From assembly GCA_021773395.1 (NCBI GenBank), contig JAJFKB010000014.1, positions 124,001 through 188,000 of the forward strand: a DNA stretch of 64,000 nt, in the 5' to 3' direction. Below are positions 27,114-37,724 of this stretch, in pieces. The stretch comes from Gammaproteobacteria bacterium (GTDB lineage: Bacteria; Pseudomonadota; Gammaproteobacteria; Pseudomonadales; IMCC2047). The position numbers and the translations under genes were made by a program. Within the stretch, counting starts at the first letter, position 1, and the number at the start of each line of letters is the position of its first letter. The notes beneath the pieces were generated by a model that was not told the DNA's origin, ran no database searches, and saw nothing but the letters and a program-made list of their open reading frames with translations.

Positions 27114-27873
27114 CACTGCTCGAATTGATCCTTCGGCAAAACTAGGTGCCAATGTTAGCGTAGGTCCCTGGAGTATTATTGGTCCTGATGTTGAGGTGGG
27201 AGACGGTACTGTTATCGGGCCTCACGTTATTCTAAAGGGGCCGACCAAGCTGGGACGAAATAATCAGATTTACCAATTTGCAAGCGTTGGAGAAGACTGC
27301 CAGGATAAAAAATATGCTGGGGAAGCTACGCGGTTGGAAATTGGAGATAATAATATCATTCGCGAAGCCTGTACTATTCATCGCGGAACAGCCCAGGATC
27401 GTGCTGTTACTCATATCGGTAATGATAATCTGTTTATGGTCAACGTCCACATTGCACACGACGTGGTTGTGGGCGATCATTGCATTATAGCCAATAACGC
27501 GGCTGTGGCTGGGCATGTAAAAATTGGTGATTACGCGGTGCTGGGAGGATTTGCCGGGGTTCATCAGTTTTGTCATATTGGCGCTCACAGCATGAGTGGT
27601 GTCGGCAGTGTAATTGTCAAAGATATACCGGCTTTTGTTGTCGTGAGTGGTAATACGGCGGCGTCACATGGCATTAATGTTGAGGGGCTGAGGCGGCGGG
27701 ATTTTTCTAAAGTGGCAATAGCTGCTTTGCAAAAGGCCTATAAAATTATATTTCGCCAGGGGCTGACTGTCGCCGATGCTGTTGCTAACGTAAGATCTCT
27801 TGACTATCAGGGGCCTGAAATTGATATGCTTGTCGAATCTATTCTCAATTCTACACGCGGCATTGTCCGTTAA
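27103..27873 (+). CDS. lpxA: UDP-N-acetylglucosamine O-acyltransferase
   Basis: LpxA transfers a hydroxyacyl chain from ACP to the 3-OH of UDP-GlcNAc, the first step of lipid A synthesis. The 256-residue protein is a trimeric left-handed beta-helix of hexapeptide repeats. The catalytic histidine lies in [12 protein letters not shown], and the helical C-terminal domain begins at GLRRRDFSK. The start is TTG inside the end of fabZ ([15 protein letters not shown]), which aligns with the family N terminus. It is intact, in contrast to lpxD upstream. Confidence 0.97.
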   Translation: MIDNTARIDPSAKLGANVSVGPWSIIGPDVEVGDGTVIGPHVILKGPTKLGRNNQIYQFASVGEDCQDKKYAGEATRLEIGDNNIIREACTIHRGTAQDRAVTHIGNDNLFMVNVHIAHDVVVGDHCIIANNAAVAGHVKIGDYAVLGGFAGVHQFCHIGAHSMSGVGSVIVKDIPAFVVVSGNTAASHGINVEGLRRRDFSKVAIAALQKAYKIIFRQGLTVADAVANVRSLDYQGPEIDMLVESILNSTRGIVR

Positions 27874-27893
27874 AAACTAGCCATCACTTTATT

Positions 27894-29036
27894 GTGCGTC
27901 CTCTACGTATCGGCATTGTCGCAGGTGAAGCTTCGGGCGACTTACTAGGTGCCGGGTTGATTGCGGCTATAAAAACTGCTTATCCTGATACTGTTTTCGA
28001 AGGTATTGGCGGCCCGAAAATGATGGCCTTGGGTTTTGATTCCCATGTTCCGATGGAAAGGCTTTCAGTAATGGGGCTATTTGAAGTATTGGGCAGGCTG
28101 TTTGAGTTGCTGGGTATTCGTCGTCGTCTGAAAAATTACTTTGTGAAGAATCCTCCTGATGTATTTATAGGTATTGATGCACCTGACTTTACGCTGGTTT
28201 TGGAGCGCCAGTTGAAAATGGCCGGTATTAAAACAGTGCATTATGTCAGCCCGCAGATATGGGCATGGCGTCAGGGTAGAGTGAAGCATATTGTTCGATG
28301 TGCAGATCTAATGTTGGCGTTATTCCCCTTTGAGAAGGAATTTTATCGGGAACATGGTATGTCGGTAGAATTTGTAGGGCATCCACTTGCAGATCAGATT
28401 CCATTTGAAAGTGAAAAACATACGCCTCGGGTTGACTTTGATTTGTCTGAAAAAGATAGTGTGTTGGCTTTGTTGCCAGGTAGTCGTATGAGTGAAGTTG
28501 GCCGATTGACTGCCACCTTCCTGGAAACCGCGCTATGGTGTCAGCGGCATCAACCCAACTGTAAAATCTTGGTAGCTGCCGTTAATTCTGCGGTAGCGGA
28601 TACCATTAAGGCAGAGTTGACAGCCTATCCGCAGCTAAAGAATGTACAGGTGATCAGCGAGCAAGCTCGTAAGGTGATGGCGGCTGCGGACGCATTGCTG
28701 GTGGCTTCGGGGACGGTAACGCTGGAGGCCATGCTTATTAAACGTCCTATGGTGGTTGCCTACAAAGTTGCGCCACTAACCTTTAAAGTCGTATCACGAC
28801 TGGTGAAAACAGATTTTATTGCGTTACCGAACCTCCTGGCTGAATGCGCTTTGGTACCTGAGTTTATTCAAGATGAGGCTATCCCGGAGCGTATCGGACC
28901 GGTGCTGTTAGACTATCTTAATCACGGAGCATCGTGTGAAATACAATTTGGCAAGTTTATGGAAATCCACAAGCAATTGGCGCAGGGAGCGAGTGACCGG
29001 GCTGCACAAGCCATATTGAAGTTGGTGGGACGGTAA
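27894..29036 (+). CDS. lpxB: Lipid-A-disaccharide synthase
   Basis: LpxB joins UDP-2,3-diacylglucosamine and lipid X to form the disaccharide of lipid A, a peripheral inner-membrane GT19 glycosyltransferase. The 380-residue product begins at GTG with [19 protein letters not shown] and carries [39 protein letters not shown] and [10 protein letters not shown], all family hallmarks. Its stop overlaps the rnhB ATG (TAATG). Confidence 0.97.
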   Translation: MRPLRIGIVAGEASGDLLGAGLIAAIKTAYPDTVFEGIGGPKMMALGFDSHVPMERLSVMGLFEVLGRLFELLGIRRRLKNYFVKNPPDVFIGIDAPDFTLVLERQLKMAGIKTVHYVSPQIWAWRQGRVKHIVRCADLMLALFPFEKEFYREHGMSVEFVGHPLADQIPFESEKHTPRVDFDLSEKDSVLALLPGSRMSEVGRLTATFLETALWCQRHQPNCKILVAAVNSAVADTIKAELTAYPQLKNVQVISEQARKVMAAADALLVASGTVTLEAMLIKRPMVVAYKVAPLTFKVVSRLVKTDFIALPNLLAECALVPEFIQDEAIPERIGPVLLDYLNHGASCEIQFGKFMEIHKQLAQGASDRAAQAILKLVGR

Positions 29037-29611
29037 TGGATTTTCTTGATGTTGAGGGCGTCGCTGGAACAGATGAAGTGGGCAGAGGGCCGCTCGCGGG
29101 CGCGGTCGTTGCTGCGGCGGTAATTTTAGATAGTAATCAGCCTATAGTTGGGCTAAAGGATTCAAAAAAACTGTCAGAGAAAAAAAGGGAGTCGCTGGCA
29201 GAGGAAATTAAGGAAAAAGCAATTTGTTGGTGTATTGCTCGTGCCGAAGTTGAAGAAATTGATCAAATTAATATACTACAGGCAAGTCTATTAGCCATGC
29301 GTCGTGCAGTTTTGGGCCTGAGCGTCGAGCCCCGCCAGGTGCTGGTTGATGGCAGGCATTGCCCTAGCTTGGAATATCCCGTTCAGGCGATTGTTAAAGG
29401 AGATTCCCTGGTGCCCGCAATCAGTGCAGCGTCGATTCTGGCCAAGGTAGCGAGAGACGGCGAGATGATGGCACTCGATGAAATCTATCCTGGTTATGGG
29501 CTGGCCAAACATAAGGGCTATCCTACTGCAGCCCATCTGGCTGCTTTACTTCGGCTAGGTCCTTCGCCGATTCATCGACGTTCTTTTGCACCGGTTAAAA
29601 AATTGTTATAA
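29036..29611 (+). CDS. rnhB: Ribonuclease HII
   Basis: RNase HII removes ribonucleotides and RNA primers from DNA-RNA hybrids. The 191-residue protein has the DEDD catalytic set: [23 protein letters not shown] (Asp-Glu) near residue 9, LVDGRHCP (Asp) near residue 103, and an aspartate in [11 protein letters not shown] near residue 140. Translation is coupled to lpxB by a one-base overlap. dnaE follows, the conserved lpxB-rnhB-dnaE order. Confidence 0.97.
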   Translation: MDFLDVEGVAGTDEVGRGPLAGAVVAAAVILDSNQPIVGLKDSKKLSEKKRESLAEEIKEKAICWCIARAEVEEIDQINILQASLLAMRRAVLGLSVEPRQVLVDGRHCPSLEYPVQAIVKGDSLVPAISAASILAKVARDGEMMALDEIYPGYGLAKHKGYPTAAHLAALLRLGPSPIHRRSFAPVKKLL

Positions 29612-29665
29612 AACTTTCATCTCATAGCCCAGGCGCTGTTCGGTCAGTGCTTTAAATTGGAAATT

Positions 29666-32600
29666 ATGACTTCATCATTTATCCATTTAAGAAACCACAC
29701 TGAATTCTCCCTGCGAGATGGTTTGCTCAAAGTAAAACCCTTTATCAAAACTATTTCAGATTTTGGAATGCCTGCGGTTGCCGTGACCGATCTATGCAAT
29801 TTGTTTGCTTTAGTAAAGTTTTATAAAGGGGCTGTGGCTGCAGGTATTAAGCCTATCGCTGGAGCGGATTTATTATTGGAGAATCCTGATGGTGAATCTA
29901 AACCGACGCTATGTACCCTGCTGGTGCAAAACCGGGAAGGTTATGCCAATCTGACAAAATTGATATCAATGGCTTATCTTAAGGGACAGAAACAAGGTTT
30001 GGCGTTGATAAGTTATGAATGGTTGTCTGAGCATAGCGGCGGGTTGATAGCCTTGTCGGGGGCACGAGAGGGGGATGTTGGGCAAGCATTGCTGTCAAAC
30101 AATCAAAAACAGGCTCGGGAATGTATTGATTTCTGGCGTCGAGTTTTTCCTGATCGCTACTACCTTGAAATACAGAGAACAGGTCGTGAGGGAGAGCAGC
30201 AATACTTGCAGGGAGCGCTGTTATTGGCTGAGCAATTTGAGTTGCCAGTGGTGGCGACCAACGATGTCAGGTTTATTCACTCTGACGATTTTGAAGCGCA
30301 TGAGGCACGAGTCTGTATTCATGATAGCCGCACGCTGGATGACCCGCGTCGGGCACGCCTTTATAGTGAGCATCAGTATCTCAAGTCCAGTGAAGAGATG
30401 GTCGAGTTGTTCTCAGATCTTCCGGAGGCGATTGAGAATACTCTGGAGATTGCTATGCGCTGTAATCTGGAGATCGAATTAGGCGAAAATTATCTGCCTA
30501 ATTATCCGGTTCCAGAGGGATTAACGATGGATGATTTCTTCCGTCAACTGTCTCTTGAGGGGCTTGAAAAAAGGCTTGAAAAAATACTCAATCGATCAGC
30601 TGACGAGTACCCTCAACAACGGCAAACCTATATCGATCGGCTCGATTTTGAACTTAATGTCATCATTCAAATGGGATTTCCAGGCTATTTCCTGATTGTC
30701 ATGGACTTTATTAAGTGGGCTAAGGATAACCAGGTTCCAGTGGGACCAGGAAGGGGCTCTGGTGCCGGTTCGCTGGTTGCTTATGCTCTGGACATCACGG
30801 ATCTGGATCCACTGGAGTTTGATTTACTTTTTGAGAGATTTCTAAATCCTGAGCGAGTATCCATGCCGGACTTTGATGTGGATTTCTGTATGGATGGACG
30901 TGACCGGGTGATTGACTATGTGGCGCAAACCTATGGTAGAGAATCTGTTTCGCAAATTATCACTTTTGGCACTATGGCGGCCAAGGCGGTGGTGCGGGAT
31001 GTGGCTCGGGTGCAGGGAAAACCCTATGGCTTGGCGGATAAGCTATCAAAGATGATCCCGTTTGAAGTAGGTATGACCTTGAGCAAGGCCATGGAGCAGG
31101 AGCCGACGCTTGCCGATTTCGTTAAGCAGAGTGAAGAGGCGGCAGAGATTATGGAAATGGCGTTTAAGCTTGAGGGTGTGACGCGTAATGTCGGAAAGCA
31201 TGCCGGGGGTGTGGTGATTTCGCCAACAAAACTCACTGATTTTTCCCCGCTATATTGTGATGAGGCGGGCGGTAGCCTGGTAACACAGTATGACAAGGAT
31301 GATGTGGAGCAGGTTGGGCTGGTCAAATTCGACTTTCTTGGACTTAGAACACTAACGATTATTGATTGGGCCGTTGAAACCGTCAATAAGTTACGTAGGG
31401 AACAGGCTGAACAAGACCTGGATATTTCACAAATCGATCTGGAAGACAAACAGGTCTATAAACTGTTGAAAAATGCAAACACGACAGCTGTGTTTCAGCT
31501 GGAATCCAGGGGTATGAAGGATCTTATGCGAAGGCTGGAGCCAAATACCTTTGAAGATATCATTGCGCTGGTAGCGCTATTCCGACCGGGTCCTTTGCAG
31601 TCGGGCATGGTGGACGATTTTATTGCGCGCAAGAAGGGTAAAGCTGAACTCGCCTATCCCCATCCTCAATACCAGCATGAATGTCTGAAGCCTGTTTTGG
31701 AACCGTCCTACGGCATTATCCTTTACCAGGAGCAGGTGATGCAGATTGCTCAGGTAATGGGTGGTTATACACTTGGCGGCGCAGATTTGCTGCGCAGAGC
31801 AATGGGTAAGAAAAAGGCCGAAGAGATGGCCAAGCAAAGACAGATATTTATGGAGGGCGCCAGTCAGCAAGGGTTTGACGAGGATCTGGCGAGAAATATT
31901 TTTGACCTTATGGAAAAGTTTGCTGGATACGGGTTTAACAAATCACACTCCGCTGCGTATGCGCTTTTATCCTATCAGACGGCATGGCTCAAGGCATATT
32001 ACCCTGCGCCTTTTATGGCGGCTGTGTTATCGGCAGATATGCAGAATACCGACAAGGTGGTAATTCTGCTGGAGGATTGCCGGCAGATGGAGATGCCATT
32101 GGTGCTGCCGAATATTAATATCGGAGAATACCGATTCACTGCGGATGGTCACAATCAGATCGTATATGGGCTGGGTGCTATCAAAGGGTTAGGTGAAGGA
32201 CCAATCGAGTCGATCGTAGAAGCGCGCAGAAAGGGTGGAGATTTTAATGATCTGTTTGACTTTTGTGCGCGGGTTGACCTGCGCAAAGTTAATCGCAGGG
32301 CAATAGAAGCGCTGATCCGATCCGGTGCCATGGACGAAATAGCCCCCCATCGTGCGGTGTTAGTGGCCTGCCTGGAAGAAGCAATTAAGACTGCCGAACA
32401 GCATAGTAATAACGAGAAAAGTGGAATGGTAGATCTATTTGGCGGATTGCCGGGTGCTGTTGCTGAACAGGCGGGTGATGTCTATAAAGAGTATCACCAG
32501 GTGCGGCCATGGACTGAAAAAGTACGCTTGCAGGCGGAGAAGGAGACCTTGGGGTTATACTTGCGTGGGCACCCTTTCGATGAGTACGAGGCTGAGCTTA

Positions 32601-33151
32601 GGACAATTGCCAAGGAACCGCTGGTATCATTGCAAACCAAGAAATCGGATCAGATCATTGCCGGGCTGGTCGTTGCGATCAGAACAATGAAAAGCAAAAG
32701 GGGGGATAGTATTGCATTCGTCACACTGGACGACCGCACCGGTCGCGTTGAAGTGTCGGTTTTTGCCGAGGCCTATGAAACCTTTAAAGACTTTTTAATG
32801 AAGGATAATCTATTGGTGATCGAAGGAGAGGTAAGCCATGATGACTATTCTGGCGCGGTTAAAGTCAGGGCCAAGACGATTTATGATGTGGTTGGTGCAC
32901 GGGCGCGATATGCGCGTCATATTGCACTATCGATCACGAAGAATCTAAATGGCGACAAGTTGCCACATTACTTGGCAGATATACTGTCGCCGTTTCGCGG
33001 TGCAGGGTGCAAAATGCTACTTGAATATGCAAACGAGCAGGCAAGAGGTGAAATTCAACTCGGTAACGAATGGACCATAAAGCCGGACGATGAATTGCTG
33101 ACGCGCCTTAAAGACCGTTTTGGAGATGACAAAGTGTCGCTTTGTTATTAG
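29666..33151 (+). CDS. dnaE: DNA polymerase III alpha subunit
   Basis: DnaE is the replicative polymerase. A TTG three codons upstream is possible, but the ATG at 29666 (MTSSFIHLRNHTEFSL) aligns with the family start and gives 1,161 residues (E. coli 1,160). Domains in order: PHP domain; palm with GPGRGSGAGSLVAYAL and the catalytic aspartates of MPDFDVDFCMDGRD; fingers (FNKSHSAAYALLSYQT); helix-hairpin-helix; and OB fold (IAFVTLDDRTGRVEVSVF). accA follows after 116 bp. Confidence 0.98.
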   Translation: MTSSFIHLRNHTEFSLRDGLLKVKPFIKTISDFGMPAVAVTDLCNLFALVKFYKGAVAAGIKPIAGADLLLENPDGESKPTLCTLLVQNREGYANLTKLISMAYLKGQKQGLALISYEWLSEHSGGLIALSGAREGDVGQALLSNNQKQARECIDFWRRVFPDRYYLEIQRTGREGEQQYLQGALLLAEQFELPVVATNDVRFIHSDDFEAHEARVCIHDSRTLDDPRRARLYSEHQYLKSSEEMVELFSDLPEAIENTLEIAMRCNLEIELGENYLPNYPVPEGLTMDDFFRQLSLEGLEKRLEKILNRSADEYPQQRQTYIDRLDFELNVIIQMGFPGYFLIVMDFIKWAKDNQVPVGPGRGSGAGSLVAYALDITDLDPLEFDLLFERFLNPERVSMPDFDVDFCMDGRDRVIDYVAQTYGRESVSQIITFGTMAAKAVVRDVARVQGKPYGLADKLSKMIPFEVGMTLSKAMEQEPTLADFVKQSEEAAEIMEMAFKLEGVTRNVGKHAGGVVISPTKLTDFSPLYCDEAGGSLVTQYDKDDVEQVGLVKFDFLGLRTLTIIDWAVETVNKLRREQAEQDLDISQIDLEDKQVYKLLKNANTTAVFQLESRGMKDLMRRLEPNTFEDIIALVALFRPGPLQSGMVDDFIARKKGKAELAYPHPQYQHECLKPVLEPSYGIILYQEQVMQIAQVMGGYTLGGADLLRRAMGKKKAEEMAKQRQIFMEGASQQGFDEDLARNIFDLMEKFAGYGFNKSHSAAYALLSYQTAWLKAYYPAPFMAAVLSADMQNTDKVVILLEDCRQMEMPLVLPNINIGEYRFTADGHNQIVYGLGAIKGLGEGPIESIVEARRKGGDFNDLFDFCARVDLRKVNRRAIEALIRSGAMDEIAPHRAVLVACLEEAIKTAEQHSNNEKSGMVDLFGGLPGAVAEQAGDVYKEYHQVRPWTEKVRLQAEKETLGLYLRGHPFDEYEAELRTIAKEPLVSLQTKKSDQIIAGLVVAIRTMKSKRGDSIAFVTLDDRTGRVEVSVFAEAYETFKDFLMKDNLLVIEGEVSHDDYSGAVKVRAKTIYDVVGARARYARHIALSITKNLNGDKLPHYLADILSPFRGAGCKMLLEYANEQARGEIQLGNEWTIKPDDELLTRLKDRFGDDKVSLCY

Positions 33152-33267
33152 AAATAGAGTCATTTATGTGTATGCGAATCCCGGTTTCCTGCTTGTTATT
33201 ATGATTAAATATCAATACCATTGCGTAGATATATCCGAAGTAATTAAAGGTTAATCAGAACTTCCCA

Positions 33268-34221
33268 ATGAATCCGAATTATTTAGATTTTGAGCAGCCG
33301 ATTGCTGAATTGCAAATCAGAATTGAAGAATTACGCCTGGTTAGCAATGATAATGATCTCAATATTAGTGAAGAGATTAGTAAGTTAGAGAGCAAGAGCC
33401 AGGAGCTTACTAGAAATATTTTTTCCAACCTGAGCTCATGGCAGGTTGCCCAGATGGCACGACATCCGCAACGCCCTTATACGCTTGATTATATTAAAGT
33501 ACTGTTTACCGACTTTGACGAGCTGCATGGTGATCGCCATTATGCTGATGATGCGGCGATTGTTGGTGGCATGGCGCGTCTGAATGATCAGCCAGTGATG
33601 GTGATAGGCCACCAAAAAGGAAGAGATGTTAAAGAAAAGGTAAGACGTAATTTCGGGATGCCAAGGCCTGAAGGCTATCGAAAGGCTTGTCGTTTGATGG
33701 AGTTGGCTGAACGCTACAATATGCCGATTTTGACCTTTATCGACACACCGGGCGCTTATCCGGGAATAGATGCAGAGGAGCGGGGTCAAAGCGAAGCAAT
33801 TGCTTATAATCTCGGGGTTATGTCTCGTTTGAAGGTGCCAATCCTGACAACGGTGATTGGAGAAGGAGGATCGGGTGGCGCGTTGGCGATCGGAGTCTGT
33901 GATGAACTACTCATGTTACAGTATGCGACTTATTCGGTAATTTCTCCGGAAGGCTGTGCTTCCATTTTGTGGCGCAGCGCGGATCGCGCGGCTGATGCAG
34001 CTCAGGCAATGGGTATTACTGCACCGCGGCTGCACGAGCTGGGGCTTGTTGATCAGGTCATTGAGGAGCCTCTGGGAGGTGCTCATCGCGATTTTGATCC
34101 GTTGGCAATAAAGTTACAGGAAGCGTTGATTCGATCGCTAGGACGCTTGCAGGGATTAACTGTAGACGAGCTGGTTGAAAACCGCTATCAGCGCTACATG
34201 TCATATGGTATTCAAGTTTAG
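33268..34221 (+). CDS. accA: Acetyl-CoA carboxylase carboxyltransferase subunit alpha
   Basis: AccA with AccD moves the carboxyl group from biotin to acetyl-CoA, giving malonyl-CoA for fatty acid synthesis. The 317-residue protein (E. coli 319) begins [16 protein letters not shown]. It contains [51 protein letters not shown] and [17 protein letters not shown], the crotonase-fold active region. It stands between dnaE and tilS as in most gammaproteobacteria. Confidence 0.98.
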   Translation: MNPNYLDFEQPIAELQIRIEELRLVSNDNDLNISEEISKLESKSQELTRNIFSNLSSWQVAQMARHPQRPYTLDYIKVLFTDFDELHGDRHYADDAAIVGGMARLNDQPVMVIGHQKGRDVKEKVRRNFGMPRPEGYRKACRLMELAERYNMPILTFIDTPGAYPGIDAEERGQSEAIAYNLGVMSRLKVPILTTVIGEGGSGGALAIGVCDELLMLQYATYSVISPEGCASILWRSADRAADAAQAMGITAPRLHELGLVDQVIEEPLGGAHRDFDPLAIKLQEALIRSLGRLQGLTVDELVENRYQRYMSYGIQV

Positions 34222-34302
34222 GCAGGTTAGGCGCTAACTAAAAGCTCTCGTTAGAAGGGTATTCCGTTCCGCGATACTAAGCTGAATACGGATTGATACA
34301 TC

Positions 34303-35625
34303 ATGAATTTCACTGCTACCCATTTGGTTAATGAATTGGCCCGTGTCGCGCCCGCGAATAAGGGGCGTTATGTCATTGCTTTTAGTGGTGGTATGGATTC
34401 GCATGTACTACTTTATGCGATGACGGAGGTTCGGAAGTATCTGGATGCAGATATTGTAGCTCTACATGTGAATCACGGAATCAGTATCGCTGCAGATCAT
34501 TGGGTAGAGCACTGCCGTCAGGTTTGCCAGCAAATGAAGGTTCAGTTGGAAGTCGTGTCCGTCAGGGTTGATCAATCACTGCCCAGTCTTGAAAACGAGC
34601 TAAGGACAGCACGTTACGCCGTATTCGAGGAAAATCTGCACGCAGAGGATGTCCTGCTCCTGGCGCACCATGCCGATGACCAGGCTGAAACGTTACTGCA
34701 AAGGCTTTTCCGTGGCAGTGGCCATAAAGGTGCAGCCGGTATGCCGAGGATGAGAGCGATCGGTAAAGCCCGGTTGCTTCGCCCCCTGCTGGATGTTCCA
34801 AGAAGCGAGCTTAGGGAATACGCAGAGCGAGCCGGTTTGCAGTGGATAGAGGATGATAGTAACACGGACGAGGTTTTCGATAGGAACTATATTCGCCACA
34901 CACTTTTACCGATAGTAGCAAATCGCTGGCCAGGTTATCGCTCAACCTTGATGAGGAATGCCGAGGTTAACGGACAGGCTGACCAATGTCTGGCGTTTTT
35001 TATGAAACGGGAAATCGAGCGACTCAATTGGAGCGGCAGGGAGTTGGACGTAGAGCAGTTGCAGCACTATGAATCACCGATCCAGCTGAATTTGCTGCGA
35101 AGCTGGATTGCTTCTTTTGGGTTTCCCACCCCAAGTTACGAACAGTTGTGCCAGATTCTATCCAGCGTGGTCAATTCACGTGTCGATGCTCAGCCGGTCG
35201 TTGAGTGGGCGGGTATTATGGTACGGCGCTACCGGGGGAAGCTTTATGCAGGTAGAAGACTGTTTGCGCATAATGCTGAGCGGATTATTCAGTGGCGATT
35301 ACCAGCAAAAATACAAGATCCAGCCTTTGGTCAGTTATCGGTAATGTCCTCATTGAGTGGTGGCATACGCATGAGTGAAGTGATAGAACCAGTGACGGTG
35401 CGTTTTCGCCGGGGAGGAGAGCGTTGTCGCCCCAAGGGCAGGCAAGGGTCTCACCCACTTAAAAAATTATTACAGGAATATGGGGTGCCACCCTGGTTGC
35501 GTGAACGCGTACCACTTGTTTATATAGGCGAAAATCTGGCTGCGGTTGCTGATTTGTGGGTATGCCACGAATATAGTGAGCACGAGGAAGTTGAATCTTA
35601 CCGGTTTGAGTGGAACAGGCCCTAA
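34303..35625 (+). CDS. tilS: tRNA(Ile)-lysidine synthetase
   Basis: TilS attaches lysine to C34 of tRNA-Ile(CAU), switching it to read AUA. The 440-residue protein has the PP-loop motif IAFSGGMDSHVLLY near residue 25, then ALHVNHGIS and LLAHHADDQAETLLQRLFRGSG. The tRNA-binding C-terminal domain ends with FRRGGERCRPKGRQGSHPLKKLLQE. Length equals the E. coli enzyme (432). It is last in the plus-strand superoperon and is convergent with the DUF3301 gene. Confidence 0.96.
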   Translation: MNFTATHLVNELARVAPANKGRYVIAFSGGMDSHVLLYAMTEVRKYLDADIVALHVNHGISIAADHWVEHCRQVCQQMKVQLEVVSVRVDQSLPSLENELRTARYAVFEENLHAEDVLLLAHHADDQAETLLQRLFRGSGHKGAAGMPRMRAIGKARLLRPLLDVPRSELREYAERAGLQWIEDDSNTDEVFDRNYIRHTLLPIVANRWPGYRSTLMRNAEVNGQADQCLAFFMKREIERLNWSGRELDVEQLQHYESPIQLNLLRSWIASFGFPTPSYEQLCQILSSVVNSRVDAQPVVEWAGIMVRRYRGKLYAGRRLFAHNAERIIQWRLPAKIQDPAFGQLSVMSSLSGGIRMSEVIEPVTVRFRRGGERCRPKGRQGSHPLKKLLQEYGVPPWLRERVPLVYIGENLAAVADLWVCHEYSEHEEVESYRFEWNRP

Positions 35626-35674
35626 GCACAATGTAATAATCCGACGGTTAGCTTTTTACACAGAGTAAGCTGGA

Positions 35675-36001
35675 TTAAATGCGATGTGCATCCAAGTGAA
35701 TACCGATACAGGTTTTGCCATGCATAATGATCTCTCCTTGATAACGGTCATCTCCGGTAGAGGCAAACTCAAAATTAAAATGTCTTAGCAACAGTAATTT
35801 CCCGGAATTCTCGCGTCTAATCTTGATGCGTTTCAAAGCCAGGCTCTCATCAAGTAATTGCACTTCCATAGTAACGCAATATGCCTTGGTCTCAACTAAG
35901 GCCAGCTGTTTAATGCCGTAAGCTGACCACCAATATATCACCGCCACGGCGAGAATCATTAACCAGAATAAATGGCTGAGATCCAAATACATTATATACA
36001 A
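35675..36001 (-). CDS. DUF3301 family membrane-anchored protein
   Basis: A 108-residue protein with one N-terminal membrane helix (LSHLFWLMILAVAVIYWW). A cytoplasmic part follows, with AYCVTMEVQLLDESLALKRI, then LRHFNFEFASTGDDRYQGEI and a C-terminal LDAHRI. This is the DUF3301 pattern, a conserved gammaproteobacterial family with no known function. It is convergent with tilS. Confidence 0.85.
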   Translation of the reverse strand: MYIMYLDLSHLFWLMILAVAVIYWWSAYGIKQLALVETKAYCVTMEVQLLDESLALKRIKIRRENSGKLLLLRHFNFEFASTGDDRYQGEIIMHGKTCIGIHLDAHRI

Positions 36002-36422
36002 TACCCTGTATGCAATTAAGTTTGAGTGTCACTCTCTCATATTGCAGATAATAAATAAACGCACTGTTTCTGTTTCGTGCGAGCTTGTTTTTTAGTCTTC
36101 GATTTATTAAGCGTGCTGATTTTGTATTGCGTGCTAAACTTTAATCCCTTAAGCGTCGGAAAAATTTACAGTTGCTTGAGTTCAGCTCGCACTGGTAATG
36201 TGGGAAAAACAATAAGTACTTGTAAAATAAAGAAAATATTGGAGCGGCATAGTTATTGCTTTTGTTTCTGTTGTGTGTAATTCGGTATCGACTGATGCTT
36301 ATTACAATAATAAATACAACCACGCTTTAGATTGTTGGCAGGGTAATCAGGAAGCTGAAGCTTACCGTACAACGAGTCATTGAACGAATAGCATAACTGT
36401 AAAAAAGACAATAGGATGAAAG
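36002..36422. other. Intergenic region, mostly unassigned
   Basis: About 420 bp upstream of the pseudokinase gene, AT-rich, with no strong terminator. The one notable item is an open frame from an ATA codon at 36249 to TGA at 36383. It sits behind GGAG and reads like a short signal peptide (IVIAFVSVVCNSVSTDAY) plus 25 residues. It lacks a standard start codon, so it is not called as a gene. Confidence 0.3.
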
Positions 36423-37724
36423 ATGGAACTATCAGGCTATCAAATAGTTGAGCCCATAGGGCGAGACGATCGCTCTGAGTCATATTTAGCAAAGCAGTCC
36501 GATTCAGGGAAGAGAGTGGTCATCAAGTGTTGGCACAAAGCCAGTTTGGAAAGTGAAGACCTGAACGAGACTATCCAAGTATTTTTAAGTGACGGAGAGT
36601 ATGCGAGCCAAATTTCTCATCCAAATATCGCTAATATCTGTGCGGTCGGGGAAACAAATGACACAATCTACTGCATAAATGACTATATTTGTGGCGATGC
36701 GCTGGAGGCTCGCGCGCCCCAAATGTGTTTGCTAGATAAAATTTATGTGATTAAAGAGATCGCGGGTGCTCTAGATTACCTGGCCAGCAAAAACATTAAT
36801 GTCCAAACCGTTTACCCCTCAAGTATTCTGTTAACAACGGACCAAAGTCGGCCCTGTTTAATCGATATCTGGCAATATCAAAAAGTTTTTAGCCGCGAAG
36901 AAACAGTATCTGTCGAAGATGATAAAACTATACTGAGCTATATGAGCCCAGAGCAGATAGCTGCTGGAGTGATGGATATCCGGTCAAACCTGTATAATTT
37001 GGGTATGATTTTGTATTATCTGCTGGCGGGCAAATCTCAATCAATGGCACTCGCTAAAGCAATAGGTGAAGATAAGAATATTGCCGAAAGTGTGGCTCAG
37101 CTGCCTTCCCATTTATCACTATTTCAGGGCGTCATTGATACTGCAGTAGCTGCTGATCCACAGAATAGATTTCAAAGCGGTAAAGATTTTATTCGCGAGC
37201 TGGAGCGGATTAGTGACGAAGAGATTATCCTGCTTGACGATGACACTCGCTCTAATGGAAAGTTAGAGAAAGAAGCATTAGCGGCGCCCGCATTCAGTAA
37301 TGCGCGGGGTATCGGTAGACAGGGTAGCAATGTGATCGCGCTTCCAGTGGTAAACCGAAATAAACACCCTGCCATGGAAGCCGATTGTGCAATCGGACAA
37401 TCATCGGCGGATGTCGAAACTGAGGTACATAGTGGCGCTCTGGATCATACCTCCGATATCGCTCCGCAAAACGCAGAGCAGGGTGATGATGGCCCACCAT
37501 TGAATTCCCAGTTGGAAGCACAGGCATCTTGTATAAGTGAGACTTGTGGTGCGGAAACACCGAAAAAAAATCTAAAACCTGCTTTTTTTGCATTGGCTTT
37601 GTTTTCGATAGTCATGGTGTTGTGGCCAGGTAGCGATTTGCAGTGGATGGAAAAAGTGGCAGAATCATGGGTTAACTTTCAAGCTTGGGTAGCGGAATTA
37701 CTTAACAGACTCCCGCAGATATAA
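36423..37724 (+). CDS. Membrane-anchored Ser/Thr protein kinase-like protein (probable pseudokinase)
   Basis: A 433-residue protein with a protein-kinase fold at residues 1-270. VVIKCW carries the ATP lysine (Lys35), and Glu59 could pair with it. ISHPNIANICAVGE, YMSPEQ and SNLYNLGMILYYLLAGK are typical kinase segments. The catalytic loop HRDxKPxN is replaced by VQTVYPSS (residues 127-134), DFG by DIW (148-150), and the glycine loop by GRDDRS. Catalytic Asp, Lys and Asn are thus all missing. A disordered linker leads to one membrane helix near residue 385 (PAFFALALFSIVMVLWPG) and a short periplasmic tail. A non-catalytic scaffold or ligand-binding role is inferred. The ATG follows AGGATGAAAG. 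Confidence 0.85.
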   Translation: MELSGYQIVEPIGRDDRSESYLAKQSDSGKRVVIKCWHKASLESEDLNETIQVFLSDGEYASQISHPNIANICAVGETNDTIYCINDYICGDALEARAPQMCLLDKIYVIKEIAGALDYLASKNINVQTVYPSSILLTTDQSRPCLIDIWQYQKVFSREETVSVEDDKTILSYMSPEQIAAGVMDIRSNLYNLGMILYYLLAGKSQSMALAKAIGEDKNIAESVAQLPSHLSLFQGVIDTAVAADPQNRFQSGKDFIRELERISDEEIILLDDDTRSNGKLEKEALAAPAFSNARGIGRQGSNVIALPVVNRNKHPAMEADCAIGQSSADVETEVHSGALDHTSDIAPQNAEQGDDGPPLNSQLEAQASCISETCGAETPKKNLKPAFFALALFSIVMVLWPGSDLQWMEKVAESWVNFQAWVAELLNRLPQI

